Origin: Panonychus citri
Lineage: Eukaryota; Arthropoda; Arachnida; Trombidiformes; Tetranychidae
Assembly: GCF_014898815.1 (NCBI RefSeq)
Contig: NW_026515545.1
Coordinates: 1,984,001 to 2,048,000 of the forward strand
Length of the DNA: 64,000 nt
Reading direction: 5' to 3'
The position numbers were made by a program, and so were the translations under genes. Numbering within the stretch: the stretch's first letter is position 1; each line of letters starts with the position of its first letter. Under the pieces are notes generated by a model. That model saw nothing but the letters and a program-made list of their open reading frames with translations. It did no database searches and was not told where the DNA came from. Below, piece after piece: positions 23,823 through 36,500 of this stretch.

Positions 23823-25550
23823 TATGATTAACCTGAGTCTTGAGCAGCGATAAGTTGTTCTAATGTTTGCCATTCTTCAGTATTAGTCCATTCGAGAGCT
23901 GCTTGGTCATCCTTTTTATTGATCGCCTCAAGAAGAGGGTCAATTGAGTTTCTTAATGGAAGCATATCCATCGTTGAAATATATAATATGAAATGAAAAT
24001 CTTGAACTGATTGTAGAAATTGTTTTTGGTTAAACTGGCTCAAATAGCGACAAAGTGATGAAAAATCTTGAATGTGACCTTGTATCGATCTATTCTCGAT
24101 AGGAAAAGGTTTCTTATCAAGGGCAGGGTTAAAGGTGTACTTAGGCTCTACTGGTGCGGAAACGGGAACATCAACCAAAAGATATTCAACTGGTAAGGTT
24201 CGAGCAAGTTTCTTTATCTCATTACCAAAACTGTCTTTCTCTGCATATAAAACACCCGGTACATATTGTTGTTTTGTTGTTTCTCTAACAAAGGCAAGTT
24301 CGGGAGCATCTCGAGTTGGTAAAAGGCAATTGTCACGGACTAAAGCCATACATTGATTAGATACTTGATAACCTTCCATGTGAATTTGATTATCTTTATC
24401 TCCGGTAACACAGACAGTAACAAATTTAGATCCAAAATAGCCTGAAGTTGAAAGTCTACAAATGTTTGGATAAATATTTTGAAAGTGTCCAGCATGAATA
24501 CACTCTTGAGCACTGAGAAAATATGTATCAGCTGAGCGTAAATGTTTAACGGTTCCTTTATTAGTATCTTCAGGTATGAGATCAGTAAATATCCAGCCAA
24601 CTCTGTGAAGATTTAATTTCTCTGATATTGAATCAATCTCTGATTGATTTGGTTCAGGCCAAGTTAATTTAACAAAATCCCGACCTGTTTCCTGAGGTGG
24701 CTCATAAATAGCAACAACCGTAGTCTTTATACCAAGAGGAACATTTTTGGCTACCTCATGATAACCATATAAGAAGCCTATCCTTTGATGACCAGTAGAA
24801 CGCCAATAGTCCAAGTATCTTTCAACAATATTTGCATTCTCAAAGACTATGTTATCAACATGTCGATAAACCTAATGGAAGAGAGAGAAAGAGAGAGAAT
24901 AGAAATCATTTCCAAGAGAAAGAAAAATAAACAAAAGCAAATAAGAAAACTAAAACAATCTCATAATCATAAACGACATCATGACGATGATAGAATCACA
25001 TACTTGCTGTGCCAATGTAATTGCGTTCGGTTGACATTTAGTACAAATACCCGCAGGCCAAGGTGAATGTTCCTTACAACCTTCTTTAATTTTACAGCTT
25101 ATATCATCTAAAGCTGCAAATTTACCCCTGGAAGAGAACAAGGGAGAGAGAGAGAGACATTAATTTTTAAAAGAATTGGAACAAGTAGAACAAAAATTTA
25201 AATTCTAAACAAAAAGGGAAAGAATAAGTAAATTTAATGATGACAAGCAGAAAATTTTCTCCAATAAAGAAAAGAATATAAAAAATAGATACAAACCTGT
25301 CAACTCCAGCAGTCATTTTCCTTAAATATGAATGGAAAGACATATGCTTTATATTGTGTTCTTTCATGTATCCTTCATCGTAAGGTTCTAATGGGGTACA
25401 ATGGACACATTTGGCCATCTCACCGTGTTGACACGATTTCGTTTTGCCACGTTCAATACGACCTTTATCGGCCCGTAATTGAATATCTACAATATCTTCA
25501 ATAAGATTTTTACCATTTTCTGGTGTTGACTTATTCTTATACTGGTTCAT
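23542..25550 (-). CDS. NPLOC4: NPL4 homolog, p97/VCP-UFD1 ubiquitin cofactor
   Basis: Partner of UFD1 and p97 in extracting ubiquitinated proteins (ERAD, chromatin). Four exons (25550-25297, 25127-25004, 24871-23833, 23714-23542) join in frame to 529 residues. Exon 1 has the first zinc-binding set (SCQHGEMAKCVHC) and HMSFHSYLRK. Exon 2 has GICTKCQP. Exon 3 carries the MPN-like core (TGHQRIGFLYG, GWIFTDL, YQVSNQCMALV, PVEYLLVD). Exon 4 is a Ser-rich linker ending in an NZF finger: W502, C504, C507, C518, C521, with the ubiquitin-contacting T508-F509 and M520. The N-terminal ubiquitin-like domain (~80 residues in human) is missing: the frame closes with TAA just upstream of MNQYKNK, and no such exon was found to the right. 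Either a distant first exon exists or the domain is lost. The start codon is therefore uncertain; the rest is secure. Confidence 0.93.
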
Positions 25551-27996
25551 ATGTGTAACAATTGATTTCTTTTAAAATCCACAGAGAAAAACAACAAAAT
25601 AAAGTTAATCAGGTTTGGAAACTGTTTCAATTGGTAATCAATGAAGTCAAGGTGGAAATTTAATTCACTAATTGTTCACACAATTAATTGGAAATGAAAA
25701 TCTGTTGTAATTAATTGTTAAGCTTTTATAAAAAACTAAAACTTTCACCTTTGAGACACAAGATGTCAGGGCTAATCGAATGACTTGTTTACTTTTTTTT
25801 GAATAGAAAAGCGCGTTTTTCAAATGGGTAATTCCAAATGTTGAGAATTTTTTTTCTCAATATTATTAAAGTTTCTCGATTTGTTTTTAGATTTAATTTC
25901 AATTCGATAGCAATTCAGTTTGATTTTGTTTCATTCAGATGATAAACTTGAATGAACTTTCTGTTCAACTGATTAGTAAAGTACAGCGAAAACTAAAGTA
26001 ATCACTGTTAATATTAATTTCGAGAGGTAAATTATTCGAGATGAGAAATATTGTAAATCTAATATTTGGAAAAGTCGATGAAAATTTTTGAAATGAAAAA
26101 ATTTTCGCTTCGAATATTATTCTAAATTCAGTTTGCAGAATTTATTTATTCGAAGAAGATTGAGTTTCTCTTCTTTTTCCTTCTTCTTTTCCATGTTAAC
26201 TGAAACAACTAAATACAATCAAGAAATTGCTCAAGACTTTCTGATTATGATAATTGAAATTATCGAAATTGAAGTTTGTTCATCCAATATTTTTCTTTAA
26301 TAACAAAATATTCATTCAGTTTTTTGTGCTCCATCATTTTCTTTCAATCAATCTCTTCCTTTCAAAGTTAATCACCTTTCGAGTATAACAAAGTTATCAT
26401 TAGAACATTTTTTTCAACATAGAAAAAAAAATTTATCAATTCTGCTTCAGGCAGAATTCAATTCTCTTTCTCTCTTGAAGGATAAAAGAAAAGTTCATCA
26501 ATTTAAAAGTGATAAAAGTAATAATAACTTATCATCTTCTTCATCACCATCACCATGGGATGTGAAACAATCTAAGGTGTTATATATAAATAAATATTTC
26601 CACTCAGGTGAACATATTGAAAGATAATGGAGAAAAAAAATCCATTCGAGAAAAAAGAATAGAAAAACTCTGAACTTTTCTGGAAGAATGAAAAAAAAAA
26701 TTCTCACACAAGATGAGTAAAAAAACTCATTTACACCTGAACATTTGTCGAAACTCAACTTCGACAATTACACCAACAATATCATTGTTAGAATTTACCT
26801 TTTATCACTTTCTATTGTTCATCAAATGATAGAAGAAAAAAAAAGAAACCAAAAGCTTGAGCTCCATTTAACAGTTCTCTCAATGATTAACTCAACAATT
26901 TAGCTTAACAACAATTTAAAGGACAATATCAGGTCTAAATTGACACATAACTTTCACTCGGATTGAGATAATATTTACAATTATGAAAATAAAATGTTCC
27001 CATTGAGGTAAAGTTTTCAAACCATTTTAACAACAAAAAAAGCTAATCAAGACAATTTAATCTACTCGGTCTATTATATTAATAACTTAATTACCTTTAT
27101 ATTATCATCATCATCATTATTCCGGAAAAATGTCCAATGCAATTGACAGATTGATTATCAGTGTAGTTGATTGAATTTAAAAACTGATTGATTCATTTTT
27201 TTTGCTATATATTATTGGTCCATGACTGTTGACTGATTGATTAAAATTCTGGTGACAAATTTAGTTCTAGTGAGAATTGATTCAGATTAAATAATTCAAT
27301 CCCTTTTACTGGATAATTTCATGGTGTTTTCCAATTACAAACCAAAGGTGAACAGTCAACATTATCCCTTAGATCTGAGTCTTCATTTCAACTTGGAATC
27401 AAAGATATTATTATTATTTCAATTATCTTCCCAGTGAATTCAGTATCACCTTCACACAATGATGAAAGTTTCTACCTTTTTCCATGAGACATTCAATTTA
27501 TTTTGAACCAGAATAAGTTTCATGTTGAACCTTTTAAGTTTTGATCATCATCATCACCAAGATCATCACCATCATCATTAACTTTATTATTACAATAGCC
27601 AATGGTCATCATTATCATTTTAACATGTTCGTACATCTAAAGTGATCATCATTGAATCAACAGAAAGTAAGGTCAAGATAATTTGAAATATTTTTCTTGT
27701 TTACTTATAGTTAATTGTTGACAGATTTTCTTTTCATCAATCTCCATCATGATCATCATCAAATCAAATTGGAAATTAATTGGAATACCTGTAAACTTGA
27801 ACATTACAAGTTAAGATAACATTTAATTGAGAATAATCTTATTATCACATCTCTAACATCATCATCATCATCATCAGCTACATGATTATCATTATCATCT
27901 TTTTGTTTCTTCATCTTAATCATCATCAACAACAAGATTCTTCACTTTTATCCTTTCAGAATCTTTCCAGTTACTGATACAACAACCATGAACTAT

Positions 27997-28115
27997 AACT
28001 GATTCTCACTCGAAAGTTAAATGGTCGATAACATTAACCATGCGTATTATTCAGTGAAACTAACATGAACTATTAACATTATCGTGAGTTTCCAGTTGAT
28101 ATTCACTTGGAACAG
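27997..28115 (+). repeat. 120-bp dispersed element, inverted copy of 20636-20755
   Basis: The first 57 bp (27997-28053) are the exact reverse complement of 20699-20755, and 28102-28115 matches 20636-20649. The two copies bracket the TRIT1-NPLOC4 pair, 7.2 kb apart. A 5-bp stem (ATGGT...ACCAT) is present in the block, but no strong fold is evident by eye. Confidence 0.85.
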
Positions 28116-28585
28116 TTGAAAACTCACATTTTCTTGTTACAATTAAAGTTATCATCTCATATTCACTGAGTCAAATTTCATCTCTTTCATCATCATCATC
28201 ATTATCATCACCATAACCATCATTCAAACATATTACAATTAATAATAGACAAACGGAAACAAGAATAATAATCAATAAGTAATAAAAAGTTAAATCAACT
28301 TTTCTAATGAAAAACAAAACTTTGTAACTTTCTAATTTTGTGATCAAAATCAAAAAATTGCAAAAACTTTCAATGGAAACCTAATCAGCTGATTGTAATG
28401 GATAAACTTAATTAGTTAAATTAATCAATATCAACTCATGAAAATAATAGTTAATATCATCGCCTCGATCATCAATATTTTCATCACTTCCATCATCTTT
28501 TCTGTCATCATCTTTTATTCATTGATCCATTGTAAGTATTTTTTTTTCATTCTTTCCATAATTTAAATCAATGGAAAAAGTGAGT

Positions 28586-28588
<3 letters not shown>

Positions 28589-28645
<57 letters not shown>
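28589..28645. repeat. GA dinucleotide microsatellite
   Basis: An uninterrupted 57-bp GA run. The open frame seen through it on the minus strand is low-complexity and is not a gene. Confidence 0.95.
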
Positions 28646-28648
<3 letters not shown>

Positions 28649-30150
28649 ATACGAATAAGGATAAAGAAGATAAAATAACAAACATTATGAGTATCGGGAA
28701 GACAAAGATGATAAAGTAAATGTCATCATCCTGACACTTCATGTTCAATGAATTCATGTTGACTCAATTTTTTTTCATCTCGTTCCTAAAATTTGCTTAT
28801 CATATTCACAAGTGAAACTTTTACTCTATCATCCTTATAATCATCATTATCATCATCAGCATCATCATCTTGTGAGTGAGTGTGTTTTTTTCAAATACTC
28901 AGCAAATCTTTCACTTTTTCTGTATCATAACCCATGTAAAACCTGAATCAAGTATCATGAACTCAGTCCTGGGTGAAAATCCTTGTCAGATTATGCTAAT
29001 CATCTGGATATTGATTAAATTTCAATGCACTTGACATTTATTTTTTCCCTGTGAATCCAATGCTAACATAGCATATAACTGATTACTAACATTGTCTACT
29101 GATAATCTCATGTTATATTCAAATTAACCTGATATTGTTCATTCAAGTGTATGTGTCCATATAAATGTATATTGATGTAGACACAATCAATTGATTGAAT
29201 ATGATTAATTGAGAGCAATTGAATCACATTTAATTGCAAATTGACTGGCAAATTTTCATTCCTTCAAATAATTATCAACTAAAGACCCATAACAATTAGC
29301 TAATGTAATGTCCTATCTCCATCCAATTCCTAATGAAAATCTACATATAATTGTACAATTAATAGATATTAATTCGTGTTCAGCTTAATGTTTGATTCAA
29401 CAATTTCAATCTGATTTGATTACAGAACTTTAAATTATCATCATCATCATCATTATCATTTACTCAGAATTGATTACAAATTGTTGAATTATAAATGTGT
29501 CTTTAACACTCAAATTTTAATTCAATTGTAAAAGTCTAATTGGAGTCTATTTATCAATCTAAAGCTCCAAGTTTCCAATATAATACTTGTATAAGTAATT
29601 TAATCACTTGCAATTCCAACAATTTAATCAACACAACTCAATCCATTACTCCATTCCAAAGAGCATAAGATTTTTGTCATTTTCCAGAATCGATCAAATT
29701 AAATCAGGAAAAATGCAATCAACCAATTTACACGTTCGTAAATCCGATGATCATAATTTGATTAAAAGTATTGATTCAACATTAGAAACATTTAAACTAA
29801 GAAAACACTTAATAATCGTAAAGGGCAAACTGTTTTTTTTTCTCCAACTGTAATTAACCCAAATTCAGATTCATTCATATTTCAGAGTAAAAACAACAAC
29901 AAGAAATGATGTTACATTTGGAAACAAAACTGACAGGCAACTATTAATATCTGAGGCTATTTTTTTTACTCCATTAAATGTAATCATATAATGATCATAA
30001 TGATAATCATAATAACCTAATGGTTTGCAAATAGTTGCCTGTAAACACATTGAAAAGTAAATCATTTAACTTTTAACAGTCTGTTAAACATTTTCCTATT
30101 CAGAACTTTTCTTCAGAATATTAATAATCTTAATTTGATAAGAAAACTTT

Positions 30151-30152
<2 letters not shown>

Positions 30153-30201
<49 letters not shown>
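30153..30201. repeat. CT dinucleotide microsatellite
   Basis: A perfect 49-bp TC run. Confidence 0.95.
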
Positions 30202-30203
<2 letters not shown>

Positions 30204-33200
30204 AATCGAAACTCTTATCAGAACTTTTCTCAATGATATCTCATGTTAACCTTTCTATCAACATTTACATGATGATATTTTCATCAGGGTGAAAGTTCAA
30301 ATGTTAATAATATATTTCAACAGTTTATTGTCGCTCTTGCTTAATTAACCTTTAAACTTTGGTAGTAATAGTGTAGGATGGTTAGTCTATGTACTATGAT
30401 AATATGCTTATCATGTTAATATCGAGTTAATTGTTCATCATTAAGATGATGATGAAGATGAAGATGCTCATCATCATTTTGTTCAAATTCGAGACATGAA
30501 ACTTTCAGATTTCATGTTTAAGTTTCTTATTGACATTATCTTAATTACGTCTCAAGTATTAATGAACTTGAGTTGTTACACTTTTTTTTACGAAGATAAT
30601 TACCTGAGAGAAATGCTGAGATAATAAACTAATCTTGATAGTTAGAAAACGTCATTTACCAGGAAAAGTTGATCAAAATTCTGACTTTGTCATGAAATTG
30701 TTATAAAACATTTATCAGGTTAAAGAAAATCATGTTACCATGTTAATCATGATAAAGAAGAAGAGGAAAACTCATGTCAGAACTTTTTAAAAGTTGATCA
30801 ACAATCAAAACTTTTATGATTAGTTGTAGTTACAAGTTACGAACAGAAAAAAAGTAATTAACTATTAATTTTATTCATTATTAAGATCGTTGATGTTCAA
30901 CATGCTTCTAATTTGGATTTAATCAATTTCTTGCTATTAATCATTCCCATAAATCATAAAGTCTTTTTTTCAAATAATAATATCAAGAGAAAACAATCAA
31001 CTACAATTGTTGGTAAATTGTTACTTTAATCATCATCAGTGTTAAACTAATACATTGGGGTTAATGTTTTACCAACAATTTACTAATTCATTTTCTTGTT
31101 TTCATCATTTTCTTACCATTAGATTTATTGTTACACTATCAAAATCAATTATCAAGGGAAATTGTATCATTATAATAAAAAAGAGCAGGAAAAAAAAACA
31201 AGATTAGCTTATTACGATTAAATCTTGAAGGATTAAGATTAATTTCACTTTTTGATTGTTTACCTGAGGTTTCAGTTGAGATTATGATTACCAATCTAAA
31301 TGTTATGATTACCTGTGGATTTATGTATTAGGAAAGGTTTCCCTTTTGATTGTGATGAGAAAAAAAAGTTAATTACTTCTAATTGATTGCTCTTAAATTG
31401 TTAATCTGTATTTTCACAATCGATTATGATAAGTAGAGAAAGAGATAAATGATAGAAAAGGAATATTTATTATTTTCTTCTTTGAATGGACAATTTTGTA
31501 TCATCAGAATTACAGAATTGAGTCTTTACCATTTTCTGCCGGAAGTATATGAACATTTTATCTGATTACCTGAGAATTCATGATAAAAATTGTAACAATG
31601 AAGCAAATCCTCAGGAGGAAGAGAAAAATGTTAAATGGTGATTCTCAAGTTAACTTGACCATTAAACGAATCAACCATTTGATATATTATCATGATGATT
31701 ATCAAAAGGTTAATGGTGATAATAACAAGAGACGTCATAACAATTGTCCCTAAACAAATTGTTCATCTTTGAATAATCATTTTTGATTTAAACCAGTAAT
31801 CATTAGGCTATTATTATCAAAGGTGATGGTGATTATTATCATTTGAATATAATAACATGGAAAAAAAATTTCCCCGGTGATTATTTCATCAGAATTTACC
31901 TTTGGAATTGATTAAGTGGAAAATTATTGTTCCTCAGCTTAAGATGTCAACCATTTTCTGTTTTCATAATGTTTTTGTATATTAACATCTTCATCTTCCT
32001 GATTATCATCATCATCTTGCCACAGTTTATCAAGCTTACCATTATTTCATGATAATCACCATGTTAACTCACTGAATTTTCATCCACAATTTACCTGTTC
32101 ATCATCATCATAATCATTCATTATGAACAAAATTTGAATATTATTATTATACAATAGAAGGTGAAAATTTTTTCTATCAAAAAAAGTTACCGAAAAACTG
32201 AAAGATAATAAATTTTAAATATTGGAGGAAACGGAAACAAGTGATTCTTTCTGACTTTAACTCATTATAATCTAAATGGTAAACTGTATTGTTGATTAAC
32301 AGTTAAAATCATGGTAATTAATTGCTCATCTATTATCATATTATTGATCAGACTGGTCAAATATTGAATAATAATGATTTTCCATGTTTTTTTAATGAAA
32401 ATAATTTAAAATTTTGTTGAGTTTTCATGAGATTCTGATTTCTCATGATGATGATGATGTTTTTTTATGGTAAATAATAATTAGTTTGATAATCATTTAT
32501 TCAAATTACTACTACAAATCGGGTTAATTTTATCACATTAGTTTCACGATTGCTGGATGAACTAAACTTTGAGCATATAAACAGAAACCCTTTTAAGTTA
32601 ATTATCTTCAAGTGAGAGATCAAGTAATTAAGGATAGTACAAGATTTTCTGCTTAATTCTAATGCAACCATATAAATGATTGTAATCAAGTTACTATTAA
32701 TTTTGATAATCATGATGATTAACTTGAAGCAAGAAGAAAAAAAAACTATCAAAGAAGAAGATGAAAAAAGTGAAGCAATTTTAATTCTCATTCAATGTAA
32801 TTAATGATTCAACTTTACTCTGTTTTCCTTGCCAATTGTAACCATAAATCACATTAATTACCTTAATAAATCAAATTATTGATCTACCAATGCATTGGAT
32901 TGATTTAATTTGAGGCATTTTATCATTGAAACAATTTGCAGAAAAAAAAAACTAATCAATTGCAAACTAATCAATATTGGTAATCAGACTTGATGATACA
33001 GTGTTAATTGTGTATTGTTGCTGAAATTTACAATCGAGTTGATGTTTTAAATTGTTGATTTAATGAATTAAGAGTAAAGCAAATTTGATGATTGTTGTTG
33101 GTTAAAGTCTTTGATTGTTGATTGTTGAATAAAAAAAAGGCATGAATGACTGAGTAGTTTGTTGAATGGATCAATCAAAATGTGATATTGAATCAAGATA

Positions 33201-33482
33201 AATATGATTAATAAGATAGCAAATATCAGGTAACTTTGAAATTTGATCGTCAAGTAAAAATACTCAATAGATTCGTAGGTGTTGATATTATCCTGTTGAC
33301 ATGAGACCTGATGTATCCTGAATTTTGTTCAATATTCTTGCTCTTCAATCAGAATTATATTCTTGGTATTAATATGTCTTAACTTGAGCATCAATGATAA
33401 AATCGTTTTAAGATTGAACAACAATTTGAAGAAGAAAATTTCTCATTTCATTCCAAGCAAATTCATAAACGTATTCTATTAC

Positions 33483-33533
33483 CTCCATGAAATGCTGCTC
33501 TTCTTTTCTTTAGCTCTTCAAGATGAATAATGT
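33483..33533 (-). other. Candidate 51-bp microexon
   Basis: On the minus strand a strong acceptor (TTATTTTCCTCAG) precedes 51 bp that are open in phase 1-1 and read IIHLEELKKRRAAFHG. A donor GTAATAG follows. The amphipathic, charged peptide looks coding, but no partner exon was found on this strand nearby, so it may be chance. Confidence 0.2.
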
Positions 33534-36500
33534 CTGAGGAAAATAACAAGTATCATAAATGTAGATCAAGAGATAATAGTTGATGATTTAAAAAAGAAAA
33601 AAGTTCCAATCAAAATTGAAGATTGACTCATTTAAAGGTAACTCTTTACCTCGTTATCATGATTATTGAAGTTTCATGATAAAAAAAATGATTCCATATT
33701 CAATGTTGGCTTCTTTTCCGGATGAAATTTCTTGATACGGTTACTTGTGTTTCCATGATGGTTATGACAATAAGAATATAAAAGTTCAATTGAATAAGAA
33801 GAAAGGAAAAATTCTCGATTCTATTCAACATTTGATATTACAACTCTGAACTTATCCATCAATAGGAGAATGACAATAATTTTTAATACTTTTCATCACT
33901 TAGATTCTACCCTGATGTTTGTTGAATCATAAATTTAATTCTCATATTCATAAGGAAGAAATTATCAGTCAATATCATGGAAATACTTTGATTAAATGCC
34001 AATAAAAAGGCAAAACTTTAAGAGGTAAAGAGATGATCAATTGTTGTAATATGATAATAATAATCATCTTGGTAATAATGAGAATTATATAATATCAAAA
34101 ATCTTGAGAAAATTATTATTATCATTATATTATAAAGGAATAAAAGAATAATAAAGATTTTCTATCCTTATTCATTGGCAGAATTGTTCATACATAGAAT
34201 TCCATCAATTTTGATATTTGTGATGATTCTTATATAATGATTCCAAGAAGTTTGAATAATGTTTTCATGAGGATCATGATTTAAGATGACTGAACTTTTC
34301 TTGTTGATGTTGATCAACTACAAGGGTATTTCTAAGCGAATTGATAAGATATCATGTTCGCTGAAATATCACCAAACTTTATTTTCCTCTAATTCAGATA
34401 AGAAGAATGTGAAAACTTTTCGAATAGCGTATTCTCCCTTCATTAAAATCTCAGAATTTTATCCGATACATGAATAGATTTCCATGAATAGTTGTTCTTA
34501 AAATTCTGATTCCTTTATAAATGATGAATATGCTTCTCTCTTACTTACTCTCTGAATTATTTGTGATTCTTCATCTTTATTATTTTATCATCAACATTTT
34601 CCTCGTCTTCCAATGAGAAAGTTCAAGTTCTAAACTTACTATTTTTTTTACTATTCTAAACACATTCGATTCCATCTCACTTTCACTTTTCCTCATTATC
34701 TACATTATCGTTCTTACTTTCATTATGTTTCTACTATTTTTCCTTCATTTTTCTTTCTTCATTCATCAATATTTCATTCTGATAACGACTCAGATGATAA
34801 ATATGATATGAAGATAACTCGAGCTCCCATCATAATCTCAACTAGAATCTGAAGATTATCAATGAGCTGAAACTCTCTATCTCATCTTTATTTAGTCTCT
34901 TTTCATTAATGATTCAAAGTCAATTAATTATGACCTAACAATTTAAACAGATTCGATAATAGTTGTGAATATTAAATGAATATTTTCATTAGGAATTGAA
35001 ACCTTTTCACTCTCAATGAATACACAGGGGAAATTTATTACAATACCAAGTGAAAAGTATTATATTAGCAACCGTTTCCTGATACATATAAAGTATATTA
35101 TTATTAGTTAAACAATGGAAATAAAAACATTCCCTTTGACAGATTATTCAGAATTTTACACAACTCACAACGAATCGAATGAGATGAAGAAAGTTCTGAG
35201 TAATGAGAGAAAAAAAAACTTAATATATTATCATCAGCTTGATCATTATTAATATGAAAATGTGAGATTTGCTCCTGTAAATTTGTTCCAATACTCAGAT
35301 TCATTTTTTTTCCTCTGTGACATTTTCCCCACCACCATCAACATACCCTCATATGGTACGATGATTTTCACCTCTCCCATGTTCACCCTGTAAAATTAAT
35401 TCAAAATCCTGTTGCTGGTGAACATTATTCATGAAAATAAATAACAATATTCAACCAGAACTCATAGGTTATGACAACAATTGATAATTTTAAGGTTAAC
35501 TTACATTTGTTACTCGAACATAATATTAACATGACTCTATTTACCTATTATCATATTAGGTTGATAGTATGATAATAATCATAACGCCGAGGAAAAAAAT
35601 CCTGATACAGTTTCAAGGATTGAAGGATAATCATTATTATTAAATATCGTATTCATGCATTATCATGTGTTGTAATATTTTACTATCAAGATGAACTTAT
35701 TTGTTTAAAACTAATTCTGAATGACAATATTTAACATGAAACTTGATTTAGTTTGAGATTCAACCTTTGACAATTCATTTTCATGGTATAAAAAGTTACA
35801 TGGCACAGAAAACGAGAAGAAAAAAATTTTTGATTTAGATTGTTTTTTATTTGAATTTTTCAGAATTTCTTTCTATTGATTTTTTTACATTTCATCCTTT
35901 CTAAGGTTAACTTATCATGGAGAAAATTTTGACAATTTTTCACTTTTTCTCATGCAAAGTTTTTCACAAAAATCATCATTTGTACTTATTTACTTAGTAT
36001 ATTCTGTACTTTTGTTTGTCCCTTTTGAATTCAGAATTAACAATTATCTTGATTGATATTTAAATTCACTCATGTATGGGTGAAGAATGAGAAACAAATT
36101 TGAAAATTGTGCCCTTTTCTTACTCATATAAAACTCATATTCCAATTGAACATCAATATTGTGATAAAATTGGATGAAAATGAATTTGAAAACCTCATGA
36201 GATTGAGGGAAAGAATTGATTCCTGGACTGATAGTTTCCATGTGTGTGGTGACATTGGTAAAATACAAAAGCGACATTGATAATGATTCTGGTTACTAAA
36301 TCGAGTTGAGATCATGATTGGACTTGAATTACTATGAATTACGATATGGATCAGAACTTTTTTTCCATTAACCCATTCATGGTTATCTTTCAATAGTGAA
36401 TATAATTGACGATTAGCTATGATTTCTTTTTGTAAACCTAATCGATACTCAATGATTCTGTTAGTTGATCTATTTCGTTTGATTGTTTGCCTACTTTTCG

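Noticed and set aside
28563..28757. Minus-strand frame across the GA array
   Set aside because: A translated microsatellite (Leu-Ser repeats) with no coding character outside it.
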